A stretch of DNA of 43,311 nt from Stutzerimonas xanthomarina (GTDB lineage: Bacteria > Pseudomonadota > Gammaproteobacteria > Pseudomonadales > Pseudomonadaceae). A program made the translations under genes and the position numbers. Each line of letters opens with the position of its first letter. Position 1 is the first letter of the stretch. The stretch spans positions 1 through 43,311 of the forward strand of contig NZ_RHQM01000024.1 in the NCBI RefSeq assembly GCF_003935375.1, written 5' to 3'. Below, one piece after another: positions 7,858 to 16,997 of the stretch. The notes beneath the pieces are model-generated. The model ran no database searches and was not told where the DNA came from. It worked only from the letters and a program-made list of their open reading frames with translations.

Positions 7858-9836
7858 GCCGACAGCCCCTCAATCATCTGCTTGATGCGGTCGGTGCAGG
7901 CTTTCAGGTCACGGTCGATCTCTTCCAGTGAGCGCGGTGGCTGGAATACATAGAAGTGCCGGTTAAACGGAATCTCGAAGCCAACGATGCCGACTTCGCC
8001 GTCCTGCGCATCCGTCTTGCTGGTATCGATCCAGGCATCCGGCACATGGGGTTTTACTTCGCGCTCGAAGTAGTCGTACACCGACTCGCCCAGCGGCACG
8101 TTCTCGTTATCGCGCAGGCCGGCATCGGCTTCCGGCTGGCCTTTTACCAGGCAGATATCAGCTTCGGGGTCGCGCTCGCTCAGGGCATTGAGGATGGCCT
8201 TCAGCTCGGGCGTGCTGGGGAATACGTCGTGGGCGGCGAGCGATTTTTTCAGCAGCTTGCTGAACTGCTCGCGATTGCGATGCAGCACGCTGGCATCCAT
8301 GGCCTGCAGGGCTTCGAGCAGGCGCTGGCGTGCCGGGGCTTCCAGCTTTTCGATGGCTTTTTCTTCCAGCACTTTCTGGATGCGCTCGGCGCTTACCTGG
8401 AAGTTCAGGCGCAGCGGGCGCTCGACGGTGATGCGCCGGTAGCCGAAAGCCTCGACGGGGAAGATCTTGCTCTGCGCGGTTTCCTCGAAGCGGCCATACA
8501 GACGCACCAGCTCGTCGATCTGCTCGTCGGTGATGTATTGACGCTTGCTGCCCAGCGATTTGCGCATCTTGGCAAAGTGCTGGCTGCCGTCGATCAACTG
8601 CACCTTGCCCTGGCGCACGGCGGCCTTGTGGTTGGAGAGCACCCACACATAGGTGGCGATGCCGGTGTTGTAGAACATGTCGGTGGGCAGGGCGATGATC
8701 GCCTCGACCAGATCGTTCTGCAGCAGGTAGCGGCGAATCTCCGACTCGCCCGAACCGGCGCCGCCGGTAAACAGCGGCGAGCCGTTGAGGATGATGCCGA
8801 TGCGCGAGCCGCCTTCACGCGGGTCACGCATTTTGCTGACCAGGTGCAGCAGGAACAGCAGCGAGCCATCGGACACGCGCGGCAGGCCAGGCCCGAAACG
8901 GCCGTTGAAACCTTTCTCGCTGTGCTCATCGGTGATCTGCTTCTGCACCTTCTTCCACTCCACGCCGAATGGCGGGTTGCTGAGCATGAAGTCGAAGCGG
9001 TGCTCGGGGCCGGCCAGTTGATCGTTGGACAGGGTGTTGCCGAGCTTGATGTTCTCGACCTTCTGCCCTTTGATCAGCATGTCCGCCTTGCAGATGGCGT
9101 AAGACTCGGGGTTGAGCTCCTGGCCGTGCAGCGACACGGTGACTTGCTGGCTGATGGACTGGATGTACTCGTCGCCCTCGGAGAGAAAACCGCCGGTGCC
9201 TGCAGTCGGGTCGTAGATGGTGACGATGCTGTTGGGCTTGAGCTTGTCGTCCTGCCCGGTGATCACCAGCGAGGTGGTCAGGTGCACGATATCGCGCGGG
9301 GTGAAGTGTTCCCCTGCAGTTTCGTTGGAGCTTTCCGCGAACTTACGAATCAGCTCTTCGAAGATGATGCCCATGCCGAAGTTGCTGATGCGCTCGGGAC
9401 TCAGGTCAGTCGCGGCAAAGCGCTGCACCACCTGATACAGCAAGTTGGCGGCGGCGAGCTGCTGCACGAAGTCTTCAAAATGGAAGTGCTCGAAGATCTC
9501 GCGGGCGTCCTTGCTGAAGGACTGCACGTAGCTCATCAGGTCGGCGGCGGTTTGGGTGTCGGACAGCGTGCCCAGGGTCAGTTTGGAAGCATTAAAGAAC
9601 TGCTGCCCGGCAGCACGCAGCAACAGCCGCTCACGCACCAGATCAGGCCGGCCTTCCTGCGCATAAGACTCACGGATCACCGCTTCCTTGGTCGGCTCCA
9701 GCACACACTCCATACGACGCAGCAAGGTGAACGGCAGGATGATGCGACCGTACTGCGACTGCTTGAAGTCACCGCGCAGCAGGTCGGCAATCGACCAGAG
9801 AAAGGCGGCTGTCTGGGAATGGTTTTCCGTGTTCAC
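7854..9836 (-). CDS. hsdM: type I restriction-modification methyltransferase subunit
   Basis: HsdM is the N6-adenine methyltransferase of the complex; two copies bind one HsdS. The 660-residue protein has an N-terminal HsdM helical domain, the SAM-binding motif [10 protein letters not shown] (209-217) and the catalytic motif IV NPPF (287-290, within [10 protein letters not shown]). Both are intact. It is longer than the short HsdM types of about 520 residues, with a C-terminal extension past residue 500 that is rich in helices. The start is a GTG at 9836, preceded by AAGGAG at seven bases, and it opens the hsdM-hsdS-hsdR operon; its stop overlaps the hsdS ATG. It probably needs a functional HsdS for methylation. 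Confidence 0.97.
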   Translation of the reverse strand: MNTENHSQTAAFLWSIADLLRGDFKQSQYGRIILPFTLLRRMECVLEPTKEAVIRESYAQEGRPDLVRERLLLRAAGQQFFNASKLTLGTLSDTQTAADLMSYVQSFSKDAREIFEHFHFEDFVQQLAAANLLYQVVQRFAATDLSPERISNFGMGIIFEELIRKFAESSNETAGEHFTPRDIVHLTTSLVITGQDDKLKPNSIVTIYDPTAGTGGFLSEGDEYIQSISQQVTVSLHGQELNPESYAICKADMLIKGQKVENIKLGNTLSNDQLAGPEHRFDFMLSNPPFGVEWKKVQKQITDEHSEKGFNGRFGPGLPRVSDGSLLFLLHLVSKMRDPREGGSRIGIILNGSPLFTGGAGSGESEIRRYLLQNDLVEAIIALPTDMFYNTGIATYVWVLSNHKAAVRQGKVQLIDGSQHFAKMRKSLGSKRQYITDEQIDELVRLYGRFEETAQSKIFPVEAFGYRRITVERPLRLNFQVSAERIQKVLEEKAIEKLEAPARQRLLEALQAMDASVLHRNREQFSKLLKKSLAAHDVFPSTPELKAILNALSERDPEADICLVKGQPEADAGLRDNENVPLGESVYDYFEREVKPHVPDAWIDTSKTDAQDGEVGIVGFEIPFNRHFYVFQPPRSLEEIDRDLKACTDRIKQMIEGLSA

Positions 9837-10493
9837 GCAACTGCTCCTTGAAAGGCGTGCAAAGGCGCGAGTCTAACCTAGGCGTCAGTGATCACTTCAC
9901 CTGCACCGCTAGAATTTTCTCAATGGCATCGAGGGCTTGTGGATGCCCTGAGCAGTAATGAGCCTCTTCTATAAGAAGAACTTTATTTGCTGCCTTAATA
10001 ACAACAAATCGGCTGGCGATAGCTGACAAGAAGCGACCACAGGAACGCACACAAAAAGTTAAGTTTTGAAGCCTAAAATTGACCAAAACCAGCAAAAGCT
10101 AACTAAAAGCTCTGCAATGACACCGGGTCGAGGAGAAAAGTATAGCTGGACAGGCTGGAAAACCAGTGTTGATGCGAGCTCAACTGCAGATCGCAAAACG
10201 TGACTAAAATTTAATAGGGCAGATAGACGTATTGAGCCATGGAAACGAATGCCCGTGACAGTGGTGAATGATGCCTGACCCAGGCCGTGGGGGGCCGAAA
10301 ATGGGGTGGCATGGAAAGGGCGCAAAGCTACCCGAATGCACCGGTCAGGGCAAACCGCGACAGTGCGCCGTCGCGGCTTCGGAAGCGGCGGCTGTTCATC
10401 TTGTGCATGACTATCGCTCATACCCGCAACCGGTCGGATGAGGTAGAATCCGCGCCTCTCTTTTATACCGCCAGCTGATCTCAGAGGACTGCC
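9837..10493. other. gene-poor interval between the restriction island and glyA
   Basis: About 650 bases with no convincing gene. The left part (9890-10215) is AT-richer than the core genome. A 67-codon minus-strand frame at 9892-10095 begins with TTG and has no ribosome binding site; it may be a decayed remnant. The right end holds the glyA leader: a possible -10 TAGAAT at 10444-10449 with no good -35, and AGAGGA ahead of the glyA ATG. I saw no tRNA, no integrase and no obvious attachment repeat. Confidence 0.6.
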
Positions 10494-11747
<1,254 letters not shown>

Positions 11748-11767
11748 AACGTTACATCGCTGCATCG

Positions 11768-11791
11768 AAAGCCCGCGAAAGCGGGCTTTTT
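11768..11791 (+). terminator. rho-independent terminator of glyA
   Basis: AAAGCCCGC and GCGGGCTTT form a perfect 9-bp stem around a GAAA tetraloop, followed by more T residues, 20 bases after the glyA stop. Confidence 0.9.
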
Positions 11792-11881
11792 GCTGTCTGG
11801 CGGTTGTCGCGACACATCTTCCTGATCCCCGGCGATGCGGCGCGCTAGACTGCCGTGTCCTGTTCCTCCGGAGTCCGGCTC

Positions 11882-12343
11882 ATGCTCAAGCGCGCCACGG
11901 GTGTAATCCTTCCGCCACCGGTCATCTATCTGCTGTTTCTCGCGGCAGCCTGGCTGCTGGAGTCGGCGTTGCCGATCGCCTTGCCGCGCAATCTCTGGAC
12001 TCACTACCTGGGTTGGGGGCTGATCGACGCGGGCGTGTTGCTGATGCTCTGGGCCGGCTTGCTGATGCTCTGGCGCAGGACCACGGTCAATCCCTATGGC
12101 AAGCCCGCGAAGCTGCTGGAAGAGGGGCCGTTCGGTTTCTCGCGCAACCCGATCTATCTGGCCGACAGCCTGATCTACTGTGGCATCGCGCTGCTCTGGG
12201 GCACGCTGTGGCCCTGGCTGTTGCTGCCCGCCCTGATCTTCACCATGCAGCGCGCCGTGATCGTGCATGAGGAGCGCTTGCTGACCCAGCTGTTTGGCGA
12301 CGACTATCTGGCGTACTGTGGACGGGTGCGCCGCTGGTTGTAA
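11882..12343 (+). CDS. isoprenylcysteine carboxyl methyltransferase (ICMT)-family membrane protein
   Basis: A 153-residue integral membrane protein with about four hydrophobic segments (roughly 9-25, 40-60, 95-112 and 112-125). The C-terminal half has the ICMT/PEMT-type core: a TTVNPYGKPAKLLEEGPF stretch, SRNPIYLAD, and a late HEERLL with FGDDYLAYCGRVRRWL. In related methyltransferases these residues bind SAM and the membrane-embedded acceptor. Bacteria lack prenylated CaaX proteins, so the substrate is unknown; lipid or quinone-like molecules are possible. I chose the ATG at 11882 because GGAG sits 11-12 bases upstream, rather than the GTG at 11855. It stands alone between glyA and the PilZ gene. 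Confidence 0.85.
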   Translation: MLKRATGVILPPPVIYLLFLAAAWLLESALPIALPRNLWTHYLGWGLIDAGVLLMLWAGLLMLWRRTTVNPYGKPAKLLEEGPFGFSRNPIYLADSLIYCGIALLWGTLWPWLLLPALIFTMQRAVIVHEERLLTQLFGDDYLAYCGRVRRWL

Positions 12344-12400
12344 CGGCGATGTCGAGAGTTGTTGTCCTATAGTGAATTCAGACACCGCGGAGTGATGTTC

Positions 12401-12769
12401 ATGACTGATTCCCCCAGTGATCGCCGGCGCTTCCAACGTATCGAGTTCGATGCCGCCACTGAGTTGGTGCAGGGTGACCGGCGCTGGCCGGTCGAGCTGC
12501 ATGACCTGTCCCTGAAAGGCCTGCTGGTTCGCCGCCCTGAAGGCTGGGATGCCGATGCTGAACAGCCGTTCGAGGCGCGGGTGCGCCTGGCCGATGATGC
12601 CGAGGTGCGCATGGAGGTGGCGATGACCCATGAAGAGGGCGATCTGATCGGCTTCGTCTGCCAGCATATCGATCTCGACTCGATCGCCCACCTGCGGCGC
12701 CTGGTCGAACTCAACCTCGGCGACGAGGCACTGCTGGAACGCGAGCTGGCCGCACTCGGCGGCCAGTAA
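12401..12769 (+). CDS. PilZ domain protein, c-di-GMP binding
   Basis: A 122-residue single-domain PilZ protein. The c-di-GMP binding signature is complete: [10 protein letters not shown] (RxxxR) at residues 7-16 and DLSLKG (D/NxSxxG) near residue 36. PilZ proteins of this minimal type act as cytosolic c-di-GMP sensors that pass the signal to a partner; the partner is not visible here. The start at 12401 is eight bases from GGAG; the ATG at 12395 would be only two bases from it. The stop is three bases from that of convergent radA, so the two genes have no room for a terminator and may make overlapping transcripts. Confidence 0.93.
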   Translation: MTDSPSDRRRFQRIEFDAATELVQGDRRWPVELHDLSLKGLLVRRPEGWDADAEQPFEARVRLADDAEVRMEVAMTHEEGDLIGFVCQHIDLDSIAHLRRLVELNLGDEALLERELAALGGQ

Positions 12770-12772
12770 CGA

Positions 12773-14134
12773 TCACTCGAACAACGCGTCGAGCGCCTGC
12801 TCCAGGCGTGCCACGGCGATGATCTGCAAACCGGCGGGGGCCTCCTTCGGCGCATTGCCCTTGGGCACGATGGCGCGCTTGAAGCCGTGCTTGGCGGCCT
12901 CCTTCAGACGCTCCTGACCACTTGGCACCGGGCGGATCTCGCCCGACAGGCCCACTTCACCGAATACCAGCAGATCGGTATCCAGCGGCCGGTTGCGCAG
13001 GCTGGAGATCACCGCGGCCATCAGCGCCAGATCCGCCGCGGTTTCCAGCACCTTCACGCCGCCGACCACGTTGATAAACACGTCCTGATCGTAGGTGGGG
13101 ATGCTGCCATGCCGATGCAGCACGGCCAGCAGCATGGCCAGGCGGTTCTGGTCGAGGCCCAGGGTGACGCGGCGCGGGTTGGCCAGGTGGCTGGTATCGA
13201 CCAGCGCCTGCACCTCCACCAGCATCGGCCTGGTGCCTTCCCAGGTAGCCATCACCACGCTGCCCGGCACCGCTTCCTGGGCGCGGGTGAGGAAGATCGC
13301 CGACGGGTTGGTGACTTCTTTCAGACCCTTGTCGGTCATGCCGAACACACCGAGTTCGTTGACCGCGCCGAAGCGGTTCTTCACTGCGCGCAAGAGGCGC
13401 AGGCGACCGTCGGACTCGCCCTCGAAATACAGCACCGTATCGACCATGTGTTCGAGCACGCGCGGCCCGGCGAGGGCGCCTTCCTTGGTCACGTGGCCGA
13501 CGAGGAAGATCGCCGTGCCGCTCTGCTTGGCGAAGCGGACCAGCAGCGCCGCGCTCTCGCGCACTTGAGCCACACCGCCCGGCGCGGACTGCAGCTGCTC
13601 GGTGAAGATGGTCTGGATCGAGTCGATCACCATCACCTTGGGCTTTTCCAGCCGCGCGGTGGCGATGATCGATTCGATGCAGGTCTCGGTCATCACCTTG
13701 AGCCGGTCCTGCGGCAGGTCCAGACGACGCGCACGCATGGCCACCTGCTGCTGGGATTCTTCACCGGTGACGTAGAGCGCCGGGTACTGCTGGGCGATGG
13801 CGCAGAGGGTCTGCAGCAGGATCGTCGACTTGCCGATGCCCGGATCACCGCCGATCAGCACCACCGAGCCGTCCACCAGCCCCCCTCCGAGTACGCGATC
13901 CAGCTCGCCGGAAGCGGTTGAGAATCGCGGTACTTCCTCGACGCTGACCTCGGCGAGCGTCCTGATGTTGGCCTGCTCCCCGGCCCAGCCTGCACGGCCG
14001 GAGGGCGGTGCCGCACCCTCGATGATAGTTTCCACCAGCGTATTCCAGGCACCACAGTCACCGCATTGGCCGGCCCATTTCGGGAAGGTCGAGCCGCATT
14101 CGGTGCAGCCATACATGCGCTTGGCCTTGGCCAT
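12773..14134 (-). CDS. radA: DNA repair protein RadA (Sms)
   Basis: RadA is a RecA-like, DnaB-like motor that promotes branch migration of recombination intermediates. The 453-residue protein has the N-terminal C4 zinc finger (C10, C13, C24, C27), Walker A GGDPGIGKST (95-104), Walker B VMVIDS (167-172), the RadA-specific KNRFG motif (252-256) and a C-terminal Lon-protease-like domain. The MAKAKRMYGC start has GGAG upstream. Length agrees with the family (about 455-460). It is transcribed alone, divergent from the CopD-like gene and convergent with the PilZ gene. Confidence 0.97.
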   Translation of the reverse strand: MAKAKRMYGCTECGSTFPKWAGQCGDCGAWNTLVETIIEGAAPPSGRAGWAGEQANIRTLAEVSVEEVPRFSTASGELDRVLGGGLVDGSVVLIGGDPGIGKSTILLQTLCAIAQQYPALYVTGEESQQQVAMRARRLDLPQDRLKVMTETCIESIIATARLEKPKVMVIDSIQTIFTEQLQSAPGGVAQVRESAALLVRFAKQSGTAIFLVGHVTKEGALAGPRVLEHMVDTVLYFEGESDGRLRLLRAVKNRFGAVNELGVFGMTDKGLKEVTNPSAIFLTRAQEAVPGSVVMATWEGTRPMLVEVQALVDTSHLANPRRVTLGLDQNRLAMLLAVLHRHGSIPTYDQDVFINVVGGVKVLETAADLALMAAVISSLRNRPLDTDLLVFGEVGLSGEIRPVPSGQERLKEAAKHGFKRAIVPKGNAPKEAPAGLQIIAVARLEQALDALFE

Positions 14135-14250
14135 GGGAAACTCCGGGTCTGGTAGGTGGTGTCGCATGATAACGGCTGACTTGATCGCCATCAGCCACAA
14201 GCGGCGAGGCAGCGGCCAGACTGTAAACAAATCGAACAGGAGTGAGCGCC

Positions 14251-14685
14251 ATGCGACATCTGTTGTTTCTGCATCTGCTGGGCGCCAGTGTCTGGGTTGG
14301 CGGGCATCTGGTACTGCTGTTCAGTGTGCTGCCGGGTGCCCTGCGTCGCCGCGATGTGCAACCGGTACGCCAGTTCGAACAACTCTACGAGCGCGTCGGG
14401 ATACCTGCGCTGCTGGTGCAGATCGTCAGCGGGCTCTGGCTGGCCAGCCTCTGGCTGCCCCATGGGCAATGGTTCGATTCGTCGCCCATGGCGAATCTGG
14501 TGCAAGCCAAGCTGGTACTGCTCGGATTTACCGCGCTGCTCGGCGCGCATGCGCGGCTGGCACTGATTCCCAAGCTGGATGCGCAGCGCCTGCCGCAACT
14601 GGGGCTGCACATCGTGCTGATCACCCTGACTGCGGTTGCCTTCGTCTGGGTCGGCTCCGGGTTCCGCTTCGGTGGTTTGTTCTAG
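14251..14685 (+). CDS. CopD-like membrane protein
   Basis: A 144-residue inner-membrane protein with four hydrophobic helices (about 3-25, 49-68, 85-104 and 115-138). The first carries His residues (LLFLHLLGASVWVGGHLV), and the loops include HGQW; this pattern of paired His in a four-helix bundle is typical of the CopD superfamily, which may bind copper or heme. The ATG at 14251 is eight bases from GGAG; a GTG at 14242 overlaps that site and is unlikely. No other copper-resistance gene is adjacent, so a specific role in copper uptake is not supported. Confidence 0.8.
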   Translation: MRHLLFLHLLGASVWVGGHLVLLFSVLPGALRRRDVQPVRQFEQLYERVGIPALLVQIVSGLWLASLWLPHGQWFDSSPMANLVQAKLVLLGFTALLGAHARLALIPKLDAQRLPQLGLHIVLITLTAVAFVWVGSGFRFGGLF

Positions 14686-14700
14686 CGGGCCAGACAGCAA

Positions 14701-14723
14701 GAAGCCCGCGCATGGCGGGCTTC
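14701..14723. terminator. hairpin terminator between convergent genes
   Basis: GAAGCCCGC and GCGGGCTTC form a 9-bp perfect stem with a 5-base loop, followed by TCTTC. It lies 15 bases after the CopD-like gene and 19 bases beyond the stop of the DUF465 gene, so it can serve both strands. Confidence 0.8.
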
Positions 14724-14742
14724 TCTTCACGGGTAGGCGCTA

Positions 14743-15012
14743 TCAGCCGCAGCAACCGCCGCAGCAGCTGCCCGAGGCGCGCTTGATGTCGCGGGCGATG
14801 TCGTCCTTCATCGCCACGCGCTCCTGCTTGAGGGCATTGAGCGCGCTGTCGTCTAGGGTTTCGACACCGTCTTCGACGCGGCAGATGCGCTTGTCCAGCG
14901 CTTCGTATTCGTCCGCCTTGCGGGCGAAGGCCGGATCTTCCTGACGCAGTTTCTGCAACTGCTCGCGTTTCTCAGGGAAATCCTTGATCAGTGGGTGATG
15001 TTCGACGTGCAT
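14743..15012 (-). CDS. DUF465 (YdcH-like) small coiled-coil protein with Cys-rich tail
   Basis: An 89-residue protein, MHVEHHPLIKDFPEKREQLQ at the start, with the DUF465 pattern: a charged helical hairpin (LIKDFPE, then DPAFARKADEYEALDKRI, then LKQERVAMKDDIARDIKR). YdcH relatives are short cytosolic proteins of unknown function. The unusual part is the C-terminus, GSCCGGCCG, with four cysteines in six residues, which most YdcH proteins of about 70 residues lack. It could bind Zn, Cu or an iron-sulfur cluster, and an N-terminal HVEHH could add ligands. GGAG sits eight bases before the ATG. Confidence 0.85.
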   Translation of the reverse strand: MHVEHHPLIKDFPEKREQLQKLRQEDPAFARKADEYEALDKRICRVEDGVETLDDSALNALKQERVAMKDDIARDIKRASGSCCGGCCG

Positions 15013-15175
15013 GGAAACCGCTCCGGTTTGTCAGGAAGGCGTCCACCTTAGTCTCCCTCCTCCGAGAACCGGTTGACGGCGATCAAGCGAACCTCATTCG
15101 CAATAACCGGTCGATGAAAGGCGTTCTGGCGTGGCCTGCGCCGGCAAGCCCGGCTATGCTCTACCACGGCGTTCA

Positions 15176-15201
15176 CCGCCATGTCCGCGGGGGCATGGCG
15201 G
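15176..15201 (+). other. GC-rich hairpin in the mscL leader
   Basis: CCGCCATG and CATGGCGG can pair as a perfect 8-bp stem with a 10-base loop, 34 bases before the mscL ATG. A weak -10-like TATGCT lies just upstream at 15155. The hairpin may shape or stabilise the leader RNA. Confidence 0.35.
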
Positions 15202-15235
15202 GCGGCCCGGTCATCCACTAAAGGAAAATCTGCGT

Positions 15236-15646
15236 ATGAGTCTGATCAACGAATTCAAGGCGTTTGCCGTGCGGGGAAATGTCGTCGACATGGCCGTGGG
15301 TATCGTCATCGGCGCTGCGTTCGGCAAGATCGTCTCGTCGTTCGTCGACGGGGTGATCATGCCGCCGCTGGGGCTGCTGATCGGCGGGGTGGACTTCTCG
15401 GATCTGGCGATAGTGCTCAAGGACGCCGTCGGCGAGGCCCCAGCGGTGGTGTTGCGGTACGGTGCATTCATTCAGACCGTGGTGGATTTCGTGATCATCG
15501 CCTTCGCCATCTTCATGGCGATCAAGGCGATCAACCATCTCAAGCGCAAGGAAGCCGAGGCGCCATCTGCGCCGCCAGCGCCCTCCAAGGAAGAGTTGTT
15601 GCTGACCGAGATACGCGACCTGCTCAAGGAGCAGAGGGGAAGCTGA
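15236..15646 (+). CDS. mscL: large-conductance mechanosensitive channel
   Basis: MscL is a homopentameric inner-membrane channel that opens at high membrane tension and releases solutes on hypo-osmotic shock. The 136-residue protein has the N-terminal amphipathic helix ([15 protein letters not shown]), TM1 (about 15-45, with the glycine-rich pore-lining [20 protein letters not shown]), a periplasmic loop, TM2 (about 75-100) and a charged cytoplasmic helix ending [12 protein letters not shown]. Length is typical. AAGGAAA precedes the ATG. Monocistronic, convergent with the cytochrome c peroxidase gene. Confidence 0.98.
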   Translation: MSLINEFKAFAVRGNVVDMAVGIVIGAAFGKIVSSFVDGVIMPPLGLLIGGVDFSDLAIVLKDAVGEAPAVVLRYGAFIQTVVDFVIIAFAIFMAIKAINHLKRKEAEAPSAPPAPSKEELLLTEIRDLLKEQRGS

Positions 15647-15654
15647 AACGGGGG

Positions 15655-15685
15655 CCGTTACCCGGCGGCTGGCGCCGGGTAACGG
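15655..15685. terminator. 13-bp perfect hairpin between mscL and ccp
   Basis: CCGTTACCCGGCG pairs with CGCCGGGTAACGG around a 5-base loop, nine bases after the mscL stop and eight bases from the ccp stop. It lacks a T-tract on either side, so it may stop transcription weakly or protect both 3' ends. Confidence 0.6.
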
Positions 15686-15692
15686 GGAGCGA

Positions 15693-16721
15693 TCACTCTG
15701 GCTTCGGAGTGTTCGCGGTGCTGGCGGGAAGTACCGGATAGGCGACTTGCGGCTGCTCGCCGGTCACGCTGTGCAGGAACGCGGTAATCGCGCTGACTTC
15801 GTCCTTGTCCAGTTTACGGCCCAGTTGGCTGTCACCCATGATCGCAACGGCCTGTTCGAGCTCCCAGACCTCACCACTGTGGAAGTACGGCGGGGTCAGC
15901 GCGACATTGCGCAGCGGCGCGGCACGGAAGACGTACTCGTCGCTGGCGGTATTGGTCACCGCGAAGCGTCCCTTGTCGCCGGTCGGCAGTACTTCGGCTC
16001 CGGGCTTCTTGATCACGCCGAAGGGGAAGTAACCCTGACCGCCAAGGTTGACGCCGTTGTGGCAGGAAGAGCAGCCGGCGTCCATGAACAGGGCGAGCCC
16101 CTGTTTCTGCTTGTCGTCCAGCGCCCCGTCCTCACCCTTGAGGAAGCGGTCGAACGGCGAGTTCGGCGTGGTCAGGCTGACTTCGAAGGCTTCCAGGGCG
16201 TAGGCCATGTTGTCGAAACTGACCGGCTCCTTGTCGTTGGGGAAGGCCTTCTTGAACTCGGCGGCGTACTCCGGAATGCTCTGCAGCGTCGAGACGACAC
16301 GCTCGGGCGTACTGTTCATTTCCACGCTTGCCTGGACCGGCCCCTTGGCCTGTTCCTGCAGATCCTTGGCGCGTCCGTCCCAGAACTGCGCGGCGTTGAA
16401 TACGGCGTTCAGCACGGTGGGCGAGTTGCGCGGGCCCTTCTGCCAGCCGTGACCGATCGAGGTTGGCACGTTGTCGCTGCCGCCGATGCTCAGGTTGTGG
16501 CAGGTGTTGCAGCTGATGACGTGACTGCTGGACAGGCGCGGGTCGAACCAGAGTTTGTGACCGAGCATTGCCTGATCTTCGCTGACCTTCTGACCGCGGA
16601 CCTCGGTGACCTTGTCCGGAATCGGTTTGAACATCGCGTTGGCGCGCTCACGCAGCTCATCAGCGTTCGCTGCGCTGGTCATTAGTAGGCTGCTAAGCAA
16701 TAACGGAATAGAAGGGCGCAT
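15693..16721 (-). CDS. ccp: periplasmic di-heme cytochrome c peroxidase
   Basis: This enzyme reduces hydrogen peroxide to water in the periplasm with electrons from small cytochromes or azurin. From the ATG at 16721 it has 342 residues: a signal peptide ending SAANA at residue 20, a low-potential heme site CNTCH (71-75), a second site CSSCH (217-221), and a downstream Met-containing segment (AIMGDSQLG) that can give the high-potential heme ligand. AGGAG precedes the ATG. An upstream ANR/FNR-type box indicates induction when oxygen is low, as is known for P. aeruginosa ccpR. Maturation needs the Ccm cytochrome c system, not in this window. Confidence 0.96.
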   Translation of the reverse strand: MRPSIPLLLSSLLMTSAANADELRERANAMFKPIPDKVTEVRGQKVSEDQAMLGHKLWFDPRLSSSHVISCNTCHNLSIGGSDNVPTSIGHGWQKGPRNSPTVLNAVFNAAQFWDGRAKDLQEQAKGPVQASVEMNSTPERVVSTLQSIPEYAAEFKKAFPNDKEPVSFDNMAYALEAFEVSLTTPNSPFDRFLKGEDGALDDKQKQGLALFMDAGCSSCHNGVNLGGQGYFPFGVIKKPGAEVLPTGDKGRFAVTNTASDEYVFRAAPLRNVALTPPYFHSGEVWELEQAVAIMGDSQLGRKLDKDEVSAITAFLHSVTGEQPQVAYPVLPASTANTPKPE

Positions 16722-16780
16722 CACGGAAGCTCCTTTTGTGTTGGCTGGCTCTAGGAGGCGCCTTTTCGTCAAGCGACCGC

Positions 16781-16794
16781 TTGACCTGCATCAA
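16781..16794. promoter_or_regulatory. ANR/FNR-type box upstream of ccp
   Basis: TTGACCTGCATCAA matches the TTGAT-N4-ATCAA consensus at 9 of 10 positions. Its centre is about 66 bases from the ccp ATG, a spacing that fits a -41.5 activator site if the transcript has a 25-base leader. The divergent protease gene starts about 200 bases away and is less likely to be the target. Confidence 0.8.
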
Positions 16795-16997
16795 GGCGGT
16801 CGGGCGTAGTGGGCGCGACGAAATGTTTCTGCTTGTGTCAATTCGCAGTCGGCTCGCGATTTCCATCCATGTGGCTCGGCTATGCAGCGTCGTTGCGAGG
16901 CTGGGTTAGCCGGGTATCAGCCTTGCGGCGCGACCGGCGCAGCGCCAGAATGACGGCATCAATCGTGGCCAACGAGCCACCCCAGCAAGGATTCCCG

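Noticed and set aside
7956..9851. 631-codon plus-strand frame opposite hsdM
   Set aside because: Antisense shadow; hsdM has clear catalytic motifs on the other strand.
9892..10095. 67-codon minus-strand frame between hsdM and glyA
   Set aside because: TTG start, no ribosome binding site and no family resemblance; treated as intergenic, possibly a remnant.
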